From: Chaunax sp. Z400
Lineage: Eukaryota; Chordata; Actinopteri; Lophiiformes; Chaunacidae
DNA: 64,000 nt
Direction: 5' to 3'
NCBI GenBank assembly: GCA_037577475.1
Contig: CM075193.1
Span: 3,228,501 to 3,292,500, forward strand
Position numbers and translations under genes: made by a program. Positions 47,984-60,290 of the stretch are shown here, in pieces (position 1 is the stretch's first letter; each line of letters begins with the position of its first letter). The notes beneath the pieces were generated by a model. The model was not told the DNA's origin. It did no database searches and saw nothing but the letters and a program-made list of their open reading frames with translations.

Positions 47984-48010
47984 GTGTGTGTGTGTGTGTG
48001 TGTGTGTGTG
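47984..48010 (+). repeat. (TG)13 microsatellite downstream of chchd1
   Basis: A short pure TG run about 160 bp beyond the chchd1 stop codon. A variant poly(A) signal ATTAAA (minus strand, about 48048-48043) lies just before it in transcript sense. Confidence 0.9.
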
Positions 48011-48167
48011 GAAATCATCCTTTTCAGTCTGCTGCTCCTTGTTTTAATCATTAAATAAATGTACATGGTGTCCAAGTGTTGAATCATACAGTGGTTGACA
48101 CTGAAACTCTGGTCCGCCTCAGTCCACCGGCCTACGAAGAACTTATTCATTAAAAAGGTTTGTTGTC

Positions 48168-50234
48168 CTAGATCTCATTGCGTATGTTAGGATATCTCTT
48201 CAGCAGGGCTGTGACTTGTTTCGGGCCCAGACGTCCTCCCTGGATGCTGCTTTGTTCAGATTTGCTCTTCTGTAAGAGATGTAACCACAGCGTTTTAATA
48301 TAATACTGCAGTAAAGTACAACTAGGAAACATTTGCATATTGGCAGCAACTGTGAGAGCAGGAGCCAAACTCTAATAAAGATTTTAGACTGCAGTGTTTA
48401 TACCAGTCTAATTTAAGTGAGACAGGTTCACTAAAAAAAAACAATGACTGACTTATGTTATAGGAGCAAAACATGTTATTTAAGCATGAACATCAATTGT
48501 CACAAATCCAATTTGTAAAGTTATTACAATTTATCACATTTATTTTGTTAGAAGAGGATAGAGAATTTTGATTAACTGTATCTGTGCATGAATAACACTG
48601 CATGTACACTATATGGACATAAGTATTAGGACACACCTCTTAATTATTGGATCCAAGTGTTTCATTCAGACCCATTGTCTGATGGAGGAGTCTGGGTTTG
48701 GATGTCAGGAGAACGTTTACCTGCCTGACTGCAGTGTGCCGACTGTGAAGTTTGGTGGAGCAGGGATGATGGTGTGAGGTTGTTGTTGAAATCTTAATGC
48801 TTCAGCAGACCAACACATTTTGGACAATTCTATGCTTCCAACTTTGTGGGACCAGTTTGGGGAAGAACCTTTTCTGTTCCAGCATGACTGTGTCCCACAA
48901 AGTAAGGTCCATAAAGACCTGGTTTGGTGAGTTTGGTGTGGAAGAACTGGACTGTCCTGCACAGAAACCTCAACCCCATCCAACAGTTTTGGGATGAACT
49001 GGAACAGAGATTAGGAGCCAGGCCTCCTCACCCAACATCAGTGTCTGACCTCACAGATGTTCTTCTGGATGATTGGTTAAAAATTCCCACAGACACTCCA
49101 ACATCTGTAGAAAGCCTTCCCAGAAGAGTGGAAGCTGTTAAAGCTGCAGCTCCATATTAACACTATTTAGAAAGAATGTAGCTGTCAGGGCCAGGTGTCC
49201 CAATACTTCTGTCCATGTTGTGTATCTGTGGAGATTTTTTGTACACGTGATATTGCAATATCTGTTTCTTCCAGTATCATTCACCTCTATTATTTGATGG
49301 CTAAAAACTTAACCTACCCTGTGGCTAGTTCCTATGGTTAAGTGACACCATGACCAATAGACAAATAAGAGGAAAGCATGGCACAGAATTAGAATTATCT
49401 GTGTGTGTGTGTGTGTGTGTGTGTGTTTGTGTATAAGGCATCTCTTTAAGTGTTTAACTTCCATTACATTTTTGTAATGTTTGAACGTCTTCTGTATGAA
49501 AACACTGCTGCTTCTGGTCATGGAAATTTAAAAAATGCAACTATAGCTGTTTCTTAAACATCTCAATCAGTTCTTATTTTCAACAACTATAGTTTTTTTT
49601 TTATACAAGCCATTTCAAAATCCTTAAAATGACAAGCAGACAATAAAAGTTCCTGGTATGTACTCAGTAATATTATCATTTATCTTCTGTAAAATCGCCT
49701 CATGAGGAAGAAATCTTATCAATAATTTTATTCTTATACTTATTCTATTTTCAGTGAATATCCCAGCGTGCATTAGAAAAAAAGGGGCCTTGCAGACTGG
49801 TGCATCGGTCTGCTCTGCCTGTGTAAAATTAAATTATTTTCCAGTATAAACCAGTACAGGTCCCAGTTGTATTTGAGTGTGTGGACATACCAGAGCCTTG
49901 TCAACACAGGCGTAGAAAGAGTTCATCTCTTGAGAGCACAGCTCGTCCACGAAGTTGTTGTCTTTCCAGCAGACCATCAGGACGGACATCTCTGTGATAC
50001 AGGTGGCCTCTATGGACAAAAAGGTTCGTTTACCGTTTGCGTTATTTAATGTTGTTAGAGTACGTAATATGTATGAAACCATTCCATATTCTTACCGCCT
50101 TTCTTCGGTTTCCGGTTAGCGACATAGTCCTTCAGAATCAGAGGCTTGTTGGGTTTGAGGACTGGTTTTCCGTTCTGTCTGCTGAGCAGCCTGCTGACCT
50201 TCTCCTGGAACAGGATGCCTCCCTGTGACGCCAT
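48168..50234 (-). CDS. chchd1: chchd1: mitochondrial ribosomal small-subunit protein mS37 (MRPS37), twin CX9C (3 exons, 119 aa)
   Basis: Coding exons 50234-50096, 50009-49891 and 48269-48168 join in phases 1 and 0 to give 119 residues (human CHCHD1: 118). Exon 1 carries KPVLKPNKPLILKDYVANR, close to the human segment KPVLKPNKPLIL. Exon 2 carries EATCITEMSVLMVCWKDN and so on. The two CX9C pairs are C50/C60 and C71/C81, the CHCH signature for Mia40-dependent import and oxidation in the intermembrane space. Mature mS37 is part of the mitoribosomal small subunit. Exon 3 encodes QVTALLKRYPNIRNEI. Intron 2 hosts a Tc1-like element. The start is the ATG in the context aaaATGgcg. Confidence 0.94.
48605..49224 (+). 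mobile_element. Internally deleted Tc1-like transposon in chchd1 intron 2
   Basis: The two ends are inverted repeats of about 30 bp (TACACTATATGGACATAAGT at left, matching the reverse complement of 49224-49195) starting and ending in TA. The 3' half keeps the transposase C-terminus (LNPIQQFWDELEQRLGARP, VESLPRRVEAVKAAAPY). The N-terminal half is deleted between TTCAGACCCATTG and TCTGATGGAGGAGTC. The third catalytic acid, normally the Glu of NPIE, reads Gln. It is inactive and antisense to chchd1. Confidence 0.85.
49400..49432 (+). repeat. (TG)n microsatellite in chchd1 intron 2
   Basis: TG run of about 33 bp with one TTG interruption. Confidence 0.9.
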
Positions 50235-50475
50235 TTTACTTTTAAAATCTCTTCTGCTCCTCACTAACGCCGCCTGAACACAGCGGAGAGCTGCTGCTCC
50301 ACTGCGCTGACAGATGGAGCCCTCTGTGAACGAGAAGAGAAGACAAAAAATACCGAACAGGCTTCCTCTACGGAGGGTATCAGTGCAGCGCCATGTTCTG
50401 TCGTAAGACGCAATTCAGTGTCGTAAAAGTGACGTAAAGCCGTTTGAACCACAAGGTACGACGTACGACGTTCTT
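50235..50475 (-). promoter_or_regulatory. chchd1: chchd1 5' UTR and proximal promoter region
   Basis: A CpG-containing stretch just upstream of the chchd1 ATG, in an otherwise AT-rich neighbourhood. It contains a CRE-like TGACGTAA at 50430-50437 and a CpG-rich tandem at 50456-50471 (GTACGAC twice). CRE/ATF sites are common near nuclear genes for mitochondrial proteins. No TATA box is visible. The precise start site is unknown. Confidence 0.4.
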
Positions 50476-53400
50476 TAACATTGGAGCATACTACTACAAT
50501 GATAATAATAAATAATGATAATTGTAAAAAATGATGATCAAGTCAAAAAATAAACAAAAAATAAATGTAAAAATAAGAATACATAAAATAAATAGAAAAT
50601 AAGAGAAAAAGTACAGACAAAAATAAGTAAAGAAAAATCAATGAATAAAAAGAAAGTCAATCAAAATAATAAAATAATAATAATAATAATGAAATTATGA
50701 AATTAAATGTAAATTTAAAAATGAAGTTTAGCTGGTTCAGACATTACCGTTAAGACAGACTGTTAAAACTGTGAGAACCTTTCATGATACTAAATGTATC
50801 ATCAGCTGTAAATCCTCTCCAGGACAAAAGTACTGTTTTCCATAATTCCTCCTCTGTAATGAATTGCAGTGCTATCAGATTTATAATGTACTGATGGAAA
50901 AGAATACACCAGTGCCTTCATCACTATCCAGGTTATGACATAGTGACTGTACTGTTAGTCTGTGCCAGCAGCTGACTGACTGTAATAAAGACAGGTTCTG
51001 TATTATTTTCAGGAGATAAGTCCTCTGTGGTGTATTCTTCTGGCTCTTGGCCTATGGCTACATGACATTTCAAAGAGAATGCAGGGCAAGTCTTAACATC
51101 AGCCTGTTTTTTGAGGGCATGTTCAGCATGGATGCAGCGTCAGCGAATATCAAGAGTTGGTATCATGTCAAATGAGATCAGGTTCAGCTTTGTAGCATCA
51201 GCCAGTCTCAGAGGAAACAACACACCCACCCACACACTGACGCTGTTATTCACATTTCAAACTTTTCCAGTTCAAACAGACATGAAAAGTAATAAAACTC
51301 ACTTCATGTGGAGACACACCATCAGATTAGCAGATCATTATCTGTAGGTCTCTCCATTCCCACTTTAGTTCACAGGTTCCCAACTTATCACCATGACAAG
51401 AAAGGAAAATAAGTCTCCCGTTCACCTCTGTTTTCAGTGTTTTTTACTTCATGGTGTGCTCAGACTCTCTGAGAGGAAAGGCTTAAATGAATGAAACTGT
51501 TCAATTGGTTGGTTGAACAGCTTCTGAAGCCCCTTCCTCTCACACCTTTCTGGTGTTATAATATGTCAGAAATATTAACTTTATGAAAATGACAATACGT
51601 GATTCGCACCCACTTCACACAGTCAGAGGTGAGAGAGTGAGCAGATTTGGAGCTCTCTCTTTTAAATTCTTTACTCACCCATTTCTGTGAGCCTGTTCAG
51701 ACCTGGTTTTTACAGCCACCCTAGTGATCCGATCACAAGAGGACGGCTTCAGGTACATGTGAACCAAAACGATTGAGATCTGACGACTCAGACCAGATTC
51801 ATAGCTGAGCTGGACCACATAAAACTACATTTCTTCAGATTCGTTGAATCAGTAGAAACTTAATAAACTTAATAAGCACATTTTAAATAATTCTTCAAAT
51901 TGTAAACCATCCTTCTTGTAAATTTGACATTAAATGCAAAACATTACGTTTTTTCTTTCCCCGAAATGATCAGCTAGTCACAGCATCATGTCTGAAGTAC
52001 AGGTAAGATGACTAGATGAGTCAGGAGAAACATTCTAAATGTTGTGAAACACTGTCTCTGATATATTCTTAATTATTTGGGCCTGCTTGTGAGTTCAGTA
52101 AATGTAATGTGTGATTATATTTGTGTGAAAGTAATTATTTACTATTATATCTTCATTTTCCGTTCTTATGAAAAGGCTTTCTTTGGTTTTTGTATGAGAA
52201 ATATGTATTGTAAACCAACATAATGCAATACCAAATTTGACAGTAGGTGGCAGTGTAGATTGTGGTTTGCCCCAAGGTTCGTAGTCTGGAGCGCATAATC
52301 CGCTGTTTCTCATCTAAGAGTGGAGGATTCAGCAAAAGCAAGTCACGTCTCCCTTTTTCATCCTTATTTCAGGATAGACATAACTGTTTATCGGTGCAGA
52401 GGCCCGGCACACGTAACGTTATATATTCAGATCATTCTGTCTTTGTGTTAATAACATTGTATCTGTTAGCCACAGTGACGTATGTTTATTTGCTTATAGA
52501 GCAGGGAAGTGAAGCAAGTGGTCACTCAAGACACATGTGGGCATGCACTGTCATCACATGCTGGATGACCCAGGACTGGATCAGCCAGGACAGATGGTAA
52601 CACCAGGTCTGAACAGGGCCCAGATCCTGCTTAACTTATCTGGCATCGTCAGACCAGTTTGTAAATGCGTATTATTCTGAAATATCATTTTGATTTCAAC
52701 TGACACAGACCGAAATGTGGATATAATATTGGGTAGACCTACAACCAATCAGAGAGACAAAAATGGTGACGTAGTGCTGAGCCAGTGACAACAAAACATC
52801 CACAGCACAGATGAAATATAAGCTTGTTAGCGTCCACTGAAGTTTACTGCTAATGTTTAGACAAAGAGCGAGGTGAATCACAGCCTGCTGCTTTTTTCTA
52901 TTGGCGTTATTATGATATCGTCAACTTACTTACTGCTAACCTACTTCATGCTACACATACTCAAACCCCACTGGTTCACAGGAAGTATCAAACTATAGAC
53001 TGCACACACTGGGACATTCCTGCCACTGTCTGCCTGCAGGATGCATGGTATCCTCTTTGTCTCTGCGTGTTCTTCACCTGGAGGTAATGTGGTGTCGTCT
53101 ACGTAACTGTCTGCACCGGCAGAAATGGGCTTTGGTTCTGTGCCAGGATCAGTTCACCCTGACAGTTCAGCACACACCACAAATGAAGCTTAATTCCTTT
53201 TTCTAACCATGAGGTTCATGTGAAACAAAGCACAACTTCAACGCTCGACAGCACTGGGGGAAAAGAGAGGACAGAAGCCTGAGTTGAACCCTTAACCTTC
53301 AAGACCTCTGACACAGACAGAGAAACACAAACAAAACAACAGAAGTGTTCTCAGAGTCTTTTGTGTGGATTCAAGTGGACTGATAAATCACGCTGACAGT

Positions 53401-53636
53401 GTTTGAGCATTCTTTTAAATGTGCTGATGAAGCAGTTTACCTTTTCTGTTGACAACCAGCTGACAGAGTCTGGTTTTAGACATTACTTCACTAAAAATGA
53501 CTTTGACTTTTGTTAACATCATTATTACAGAGCATCTCGTCAAGTAAAGCTTTCCAAAGATCTGATGGTTTGAGAGGTCACATTATGTAATAACTTTCCC
53601 CCCCCAAAGCATCAGTTAGATTAGACATCATTAGAT
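50476..53636. other. Intergenic region right of chchd1
   Basis: 50500-50720 is A-rich with AATA/AAAT runs. The rest shows no gene. FUT11, the neighbour of CHCHD1 in mammals, is not recognisable in any frame here or further right. A 112-codon frame at 52262-52600 has no family resemblance. Confidence 0.5.
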
Positions 53637-54242
53637 ATGGTTCTCTGCCGAAAATCGATGGATTGCCCCTCTGGGTTGGGGGTGAGTTACCGCCTCAAGA
53701 GAAGGAGTTTAAGTATTTTGGGGTCTTGTTCACTATGATGGGAAAATAGTGCGTATTGCGGGTGCTGTATCATACCATCGTGGTGAAGAGAGAGCTGAGC
53801 CATAAGGCAAAGCTCTCGATTCACCAGTCGATCTACGTTCCAACCCTCACCTATGGTCATGAGCTCTGGGTTGCGACAAGTGTCCGAGATCAGTTTCCTT
53901 CATAGGGTGGCTGGGCTCAGCCTTACAGATGAGGAGCTCAGACATCCAGAGGGAGTTCGGAGAAGAGCAGCTGCTCTTCTTTGCCGCTGCATTGAGAGGA
54001 GTCAGTTGAGGTGGTTCGTTTATCTGATTAGGATGCTTCCAAGTGGGAGGAGACCCAGGGGTAGACCCAGATCTCACTGGAGGGATTACATATCTCATCT
54101 GGCCTGGGAATGCCTCGGGGTGCTCCAGGAGGAACCGGCTGTTGCCAGTGAGAGGGAAGCTTGGAATACCCTTCTTCATCTGTTGCCACAGCAACCCAAC
54201 CCCGTATAAGTGGAAGAAAATGGATGGATGGATGGATGGATA
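53637..54242 (+). mobile_element. 3' end of a fish non-LTR retrotransposon (copy 1)
   Basis: Broken plus-strand frames read VPTLTYGHELWV, IERSQLRWF, GRRPRGRPRSHWRDYISHLAW and CLGVLQEEPA, the C-terminal part of a LINE reverse transcriptase protein. It ends in an (ATGG)n run at 54219-54241, a typical simple-repeat LINE tail. I cannot assign the clade with certainty. Confidence 0.7.
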
Positions 54243-54483
54243 TCTTTCCACTGTTGAGCATGTGGTATCATCAATAACATTAGTGAAATGATGAATTTAG
54301 CTTTAGCTAAAGGATTATCAATGACTGTCATCTCATATTACCTCTCACATTAGAGCTTCTATCATCTGATGATGTCAGTAGTAGACTGGTACCAGTACTG
54401 TCTCAGTTGTTTCATTATAACAGTCATGTCTCTGGTTCCAGTGGATTAGAGTTGACGACTCCTTAGACACACGAGGGGGAAGT

Positions 54484-54560
54484 GTATTTTATTTATTTTT
54501 ATTTAGCCTTTATTTAGCCAGGAAGGTCCCATTAAGATACAAGATCTCTTCTTCCAGGGA
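54484..54560 (+). repeat. Fragment of a common fish repeat (TTTATTTAGCCAGGAAGGTC)
   Basis: The stretch ending TTTAGCCAGGAAGGTCCCAT and AAGATCTCTTCTTCCAGGGA matches another very common teleost interspersed repeat. It is non-coding. Confidence 0.45.
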
Positions 54561-54840
54561 GTCCTGGCAGAACACTTAGAGCAGTATTCCTCGCCACTGT
54601 TGGCCGAGTGCCGGCTCGTGGGACCATGTGGGTCTCTGTAAAATAAAGAGAACAGTCTAGACCTGCTAACTTTTGTCAGGATTTAGAGGTATATACATAA
54701 AATCGACTTGGTTTGACCAGTGGGACACTTTACATTTGGAAAGTAAGCAACCTTCTCATATTATGTCACCAAACGTTTCCTCTGCTCCTCTAGACCAGGA
54801 TCTGTCTGGTGTTGAAAGAGAGGGCACTGAGGAATGCCTT

Positions 54841-55302
54841 TCAGCATCTCAGCCTCTCCTTGTTTGTGTTTCTGCCTCTCCAGCTGTAGCATGAACTTTG
54901 GCCCCTACTGTTTAGTTTGCATTCAGTGCCCAAGAGTCTGACTGTGGCCCTGAAAGCCTTCTGCAGATCTGCATACAGAGGCCGGTGCTGGGTCACTGCT
55001 GCTTTGTTAGCACTGACTTCTCCTATAGAAACGAGCCAAGCTTCAGCTGCTGCAAAGAAAGATTTCAGAAGATTTGTCTGCCCCCAACTAGAAACACAAA
55101 ACGACTGTTGCATTTCATCATTAGATGAACAATTATAGCCCTGTCTCATTGCAGGAGCAAAATATCTAGTCACCATTTCTACCACCTCTGTTCTCTGCCT
55201 GCAGTGAATTTGCAGCAGCAAATTCTTTAGAGGCAAAGAGGCGTGTTGATATTTGACATATTGGTAAAATTTATAGAGCCACTCTGGCAATACACTCTTC
55301 AC
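54841..55302 (-). other. Unidentified 153-codon ORF
   Basis: The longest intergenic open frame that is not low-complexity. It has mixed composition, including QIHCRQRTEVVEMVTRYFAP and SSWGQTNLLKSFFAAAEAW. I do not recognise a family. It lies among transposon debris between the two LINE fragments, so a transposon-derived or decayed gene fragment is more likely than a functional gene. No flanking exons are seen. Confidence 0.25.
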
Positions 55303-56264
55303 TCATAGTGATTACAGCATGACTCAACTTGATTATGTTTAGGCGATGTCAGCACTTTGTTAAAGTTAGGAAAAGATTGTGGTCTTTTTTAATGCAGAAA
55401 AGCTCAACATTTTAAAATAACATTTAACCAAAATCATGACCTTTGCATCGTGTTAACCAATGCCCTTTTGTTGACTAACCACAGACAGGAATTTGGATGC
55501 GAACCCTGGACTGTGAGGTTAGTCCTGCACTTGCCTGCCATCCCTGTGACTCCAGTGAGGTTCGTAAAAGTCGTGTTTCACTGACTTAAAGAAACGCCAA
55601 AGAGACAGGATTGATTGTGGATAAGTTCCTTAATCTGAGTCTGTTCAACGTGCTGCGATAATGACATCGAAAAAACATGATGTCCAAACCCTCATTTGTG
55701 TTTGTGGAGAGGAGGTTGGAACAACACGTACAGGTAGGCTAATTGTCTTCGGATTCTTTCCGCAGCACCAGAGTAGAAGGATGTTAGGACACTTCGGAGA
55801 ACATCTGTCTGCAGGCCAAGATTCTTGATGATGTGGACTTCCAGGAACCAGGAGGGGCTCAGCCCCCCCACAAGTGTGATGCCTATTCGGAGGGGTGTGT
55901 GTGGACCAACTCCTATGTTTTGCTGACTAAATGCTTTGCCGTCTTGCACCATAGTGACGGTTCCTAACTTCAATTGACCATAAAGTCATCCATGTGCAAA
56001 AACTACATCAGCTTCCGGCTTGAGCTTGCCCCAACAGATAAGCTAATGCTAGCAGTGTTAACACTGAAGCATACACAGCACGGAAGAAAACCAAGTTAGG
56101 CAAGCCGGAGCCTCTAGTGTCCTTTTTATAAGGCTTGTATTGCAGCCTGTTGAAGAGATGTACATACAGTTTATTAACTACAGCTGGATTTAGAGTATTA
56201 CATTCTTTAAATCTAATTATTGCCATAATTCTGTGCGGCGTCAGCAGCGGACATTTGATTAAAC

Positions 56265-56690
56265 TGTCGTGGTGAAGAGAGAGTCGAGCTGTAAGGCAAA
56301 GCTCTCGACTTACCAGTAGATCTACGTTCCAACCCTCTCCTACGGTCATGAGCTCTGGGTAGTGACCTAAAGAATAAGATGGCAGATATGAAATGAGTTT
56401 CCTTCATAGGGTGGCTGGGCTCAGCCTTCGAGACAAGATGAATAGAGCTGCTGCTCCTTCACGTCGAAAGGAGTCAGTTGAGTTGGTTCGGGCATCTGAT
56501 TAGGATGTCTCCAGGGCGCCTCCCTTTTAGGTTTTCCGGGCACGTCCAACTGGGAGGAGACCCCGAGGTAGACCCAGAACTCACTGGAGGGATTTAATAT
56601 CTCATCTGGCCTGGAACGCCTCGGGATCCCCCAGGAGGAACTAGAACATTTGGAAAACCCCCCTTCATCTGTTTCCAGTGGTGAAATACT
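56265..56690 (+). mobile_element. 3' end of the same non-LTR retrotransposon family (copy 2)
   Basis: More decayed than the copy at 53.6 kb but colinear with it (gtggtgaagagagag, CTACGTTCCAACCCTC, CATAGGGTGGCTGGGCTCAG). It retains a ~45-bp block around 56512-56550 (GGGCGCCTCCCTTTTAGG) that copy 1 lacks, and it has lost about 100 bp around 56436. It has no (ATGG)n tail. Confidence 0.65.
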
Positions 56691-57006
56691 TCTTTGAGTG
56701 ATAGTTTGAGACGGTAGGATTGAGTTTTTGTGTAAGTGCCAGTTCATATCCCGGTTCATAATTTCTTGTTGTTTGAAGGCCATCCACTAATACCAGACTG
56801 ACTAATGTTTGGTTCACATTCACACATATCATGTAGAAACCAGTCAACACTGATGCTGGGAGGACATGTTGGAACTATATGGGTTAAATTTTTCATGGAT
56901 TATAAGTGGGACGGATACTTAGGGATGAGCCTGAATCTTCCAAGACAGGTCTGTGTGGGCTGAATGTATGAGTCAGCGATATTGCATAAAGAGAGAGCGC
57001 CCTGCT

Positions 57007-57008
<2 letters not shown>

Positions 57009-57093
<85 letters not shown>
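57009..57093 (+). repeat. (GT)n microsatellite, intergenic
   Basis: GT run of 85 bp with one TTT interruption near 57077. Confidence 0.9.
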
Positions 57094-58428
57094 GCTGCCT
57101 TCTTTTGACTGAATAATTAATGGGGGCACAGGGTGCGTGGAACAACAGCTGGTATAGTGCAGAAAGGGAAGGAGGCAGGTTCTGTGTGTGCTGGGGTCTG
57201 GAGGGAATTCACCTCACCCTGCCCCCCTTGATGAGTGCTGGTCCACAACCACAGCTGTTAGCTGCAGAGATGGAGATGGAGTATAGTGTGTAAAGTGTGT
57301 GTTAAGGCAGCGCATGATGAGCTGTGATGAACAATCTGAGCTGGGTGACCAGTCAGCCCAGCGCCTGTAGACCAGTATAACTAGGGAACAGGACTATTAC
57401 CAGTGATGGTCCAGTTCAGCTCTAAGAAAAACTTCACTCAGGAAATTCAGGACCCAAATGCACACAGAGCATGAAGGCGGCATTACGTCAGTGATTTAGT
57501 GATAGTGAAAGGCTGATAGGCAGGTACAGAGAGGATAGGTAGGCAGGTAGGCAGGTTGTGGTCTGGTCAACAACAAAAAAACAAATCATGGTATTCAAAA
57601 CAAAATGGACGAGCTAGTAGTGAATATTTGCATGCCCTTTTGTTTAGGAGGACGGTGAACATTTTGTCAGCTGTTCAGGAGCAGATGGTGAACACCTGAT
57701 GATCTGCAGTGTCGTTGTCATCTCTCCTGGTCGTTTGGTTTTGCCTTGCTGCTGATGCTGGATGATGATGATGACATTATATATGTACATATCTGTAAAA
57801 GAAAAGCATATGAGTTCTAATCTGACCACAAATCATGTGTATCCGATATTGGCCACATTTGAAAGGGACTCACATCTGATTTGAAAAGATGGGATTTCTG
57901 TGCTCACACAGCCCTGAAAAAAATCAGATTTGTGCCAAGACTAAAAATCAGAATGGAGTTTCTTCAGCTGGGTAACATGAATATAGTCAAAGACACATGA
58001 TGTGCGAGGCAGATCGTGCACATTATAGAGCCCATAGAGCAGGAAGACAAGACACTTCCACCAGCTGAGCCTACTAGCTTACATGAAGCCCTAACTTAAA
58101 TGGAAATAAAATGATTTAACTGTTTGGCTCTTCTAGAGTTTGAAATGTTATTGGACCGAATGGATAGAATTTTGATTAAATGAGTCATTTCATGGCGGAC
58201 ATGATGCCAAAAAACCCCAAAAACTTCTGTCACAGTGTCAATGCATGGAATAAAGTCCTTTTGGGTGCCAGTGAATAAAATGACGTTGCAGGTCGAAGGT
58301 CTGGCCACTATTTAAAATTGGCTCCAAAGGCTGATGCTGTCTTGGCCAGAGTGGGGACAGGATATTATTAATGAGACATTTTGGCTTTGGGAGTGTTTGC
58401 ATTATTTCTAAGCATCTCTCTGGTTTTG

Positions 58429-58462
<34 letters not shown>

Positions 58463-60083
58463 TTTTTTTTTTGTTGTTGTTGTTTTTTGTATGTCAGACC
58501 ACAAGTTCCAGGGTCAAGAATGAACTTTCATACTCAATGGAAATGCATTTTTGCTTTTACTACAGCTTCAGTTAAGTTAAGACTGGACAGTAAATGAAGA
58601 AACAAAGTAAGGCAGAGAATAGCAGTGAGTCCTTTTCGAGAAGACAAGCCAAAGGGAGGTGAAGGACAGGGTGGAGAGAAAGCATCAGACTCTCTGTGGC
58701 CGTCAGACTGAACTGATTATTCCAACAGGACCATTAGGTAATGAAGCGCGTGTCCATCTGGAGAATACAGACACACTTTTCTCCTCACACACCAACACAC
58801 TGCTGCATCACAGCCAGCTATTACAGGAGCAGCAACCTGAACCATCCACATTAATGTGCAGAAGGAAACATTCAGACAGGACAGACAGAGTGATCTCGCA
58901 TAAAATCTCATCATCTGCTTCTGTCTTTTTCCTTGATGTCCAGTTAACGAGTGACGCAGCTGTTTATATTCCATGCATTAGTGTCTATTATCCTCATGCA
59001 TGATAAAGAGAGGCGACTGAATGCTAATGAGTCCTTGTACTCAGATGAATTACAGCTGGAGGTGATGCGTTCACTGACTTCTCAAATTGATTTCTTTCAG
59101 GCGTTGGAGGAAACCACTTTGGCATCTTTGAGTTTAAAGAAATGTTCTTATTTCTTTCCAGGAGTGATGAGAAGATCAATATTCAGAACAGACTTTTACG
59201 CAGCCTGTTGTTTTACTTCACGCCTAAAATCACACACCTGCTGCATTATGCCGACGTTTTGTTCAGTGTAAACAAAGATATGCAATTACAAATTATCAAA
59301 TTATGCTTGAAATAAGTCAATCCTGATGAAGAGAATATCTGTGTACTACTGCTGTGCTTTCCTTTGGTGCTTAAGGCTACAAAAACAGCAAAGTTAGCAG
59401 TGTGTTTCTCTGTCTGTGCAGTAAATACTGCAGGAAATACCTGAGCTTCACAGAACTGAGACACAGCGGGTTCAGTAATGGACAGAAAAGTCTGTTAACT
59501 TCATAACTGGTTGTTTCTTCAGAACTTATCTTACTCTACCTGTAAAAATAAACCTAGATCCACACTAATAAGATGCAATGCAACTCGACTGCAGACAGTT
59601 ATTTGAAAGGTCTGGGTGTGTCACACTAATCACAGCTAATGTAGCATGGAGACGCTAGCCTCAGGCTGCAGAGGTCTGGTGAGTTCACTTCTTTCCAACT
59701 CCATTTGTAGTCCTTTCAGCCCCAGCCGGCGCTGACATCTCTGGCATTATCACACCCACCATTTAAGTGGCCCTATGAGCCGAACAATCCGCCATCACTG
59801 ACCCAAAATATCCACAGGAAGACACCTTCAAAAAGACTAAATCCATTCACAAACCAGACTTTAAACAAGGATTATGAAAATGACACTAAATGATTACTGC
59901 AATAGGCTGAGAGGCATCATGACCAACAGGCTCCACCCCTTTTGAGCTCTTCTCTCAGACCAGGTACATCCTGTGATCAGTCCATATGAAGAACAGCTGG
60001 GACCAGAAACAAACAGCACAGGGAACTAAAGCCATTACAGCATCACTATGACGTTCATCAGTTTTAAAGTTGATGTCAGACAT
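57094..60083. other. Intergenic region without recognised genes
   Basis: Contains a (TA)n run at 58430-58460 followed by a T-rich/GTT run to 58487. The ORFs are short and of random-looking composition. Nothing else is identified. Confidence 0.5.
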
Positions 60084-60290
60084 GCTGGGCAGCTGAGGCT
60101 CAGGAGGTAGAGCGTGCATTAAACTGTAAGGTTGGCGGTTCGATCCCTGGCTGCAGACTCTGTGTTGAGGTTGGGCAGTGGTCATTACTCCTGTTGCATG
60201 GCGTCCTCCACTGTATGAATGTGTTTGTGAATGCTGCTCATGCTGTGAGCAGTTTGAGTCGTCAGTTAGGCTATAAAAGTACGGTTCGTT
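60084..60290 (+). mobile_element. tRNA-headed SINE (copy C)
   Basis: The head GAGGCTCAGGAGGTAGAGCG and GGTTCGATCCCTGG form a pol III A/B-box pair as in tRNA-derived SINEs. The body ends CTATAAAAGTACGGTT. The middle differs from copies A and B, so this is a related but separate subfamily. It is intergenic, right of chchd1. Confidence 0.7.

Larger units (their letters stand above)
44207..48167. other. Intergenic region between prss12 and chchd1, right part
   Basis: Single-copy-looking DNA and repeat fragments: a common fish repeat at 46180-46290, a Tc1 end at 46306-46420, a dispersed-repeat piece at 46428-46515, and a 22-bp tandem at 47533-47620. Open frames here (for example 44980-45432) show no family resemblance. 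Confidence 0.5.

Noticed and set aside
52262..52600. 112-codon plus-strand ORF with one hydrophobic stretch
   Set aside because: No family resemblance and no splice or promoter context; treated as chance or repeat-derived.
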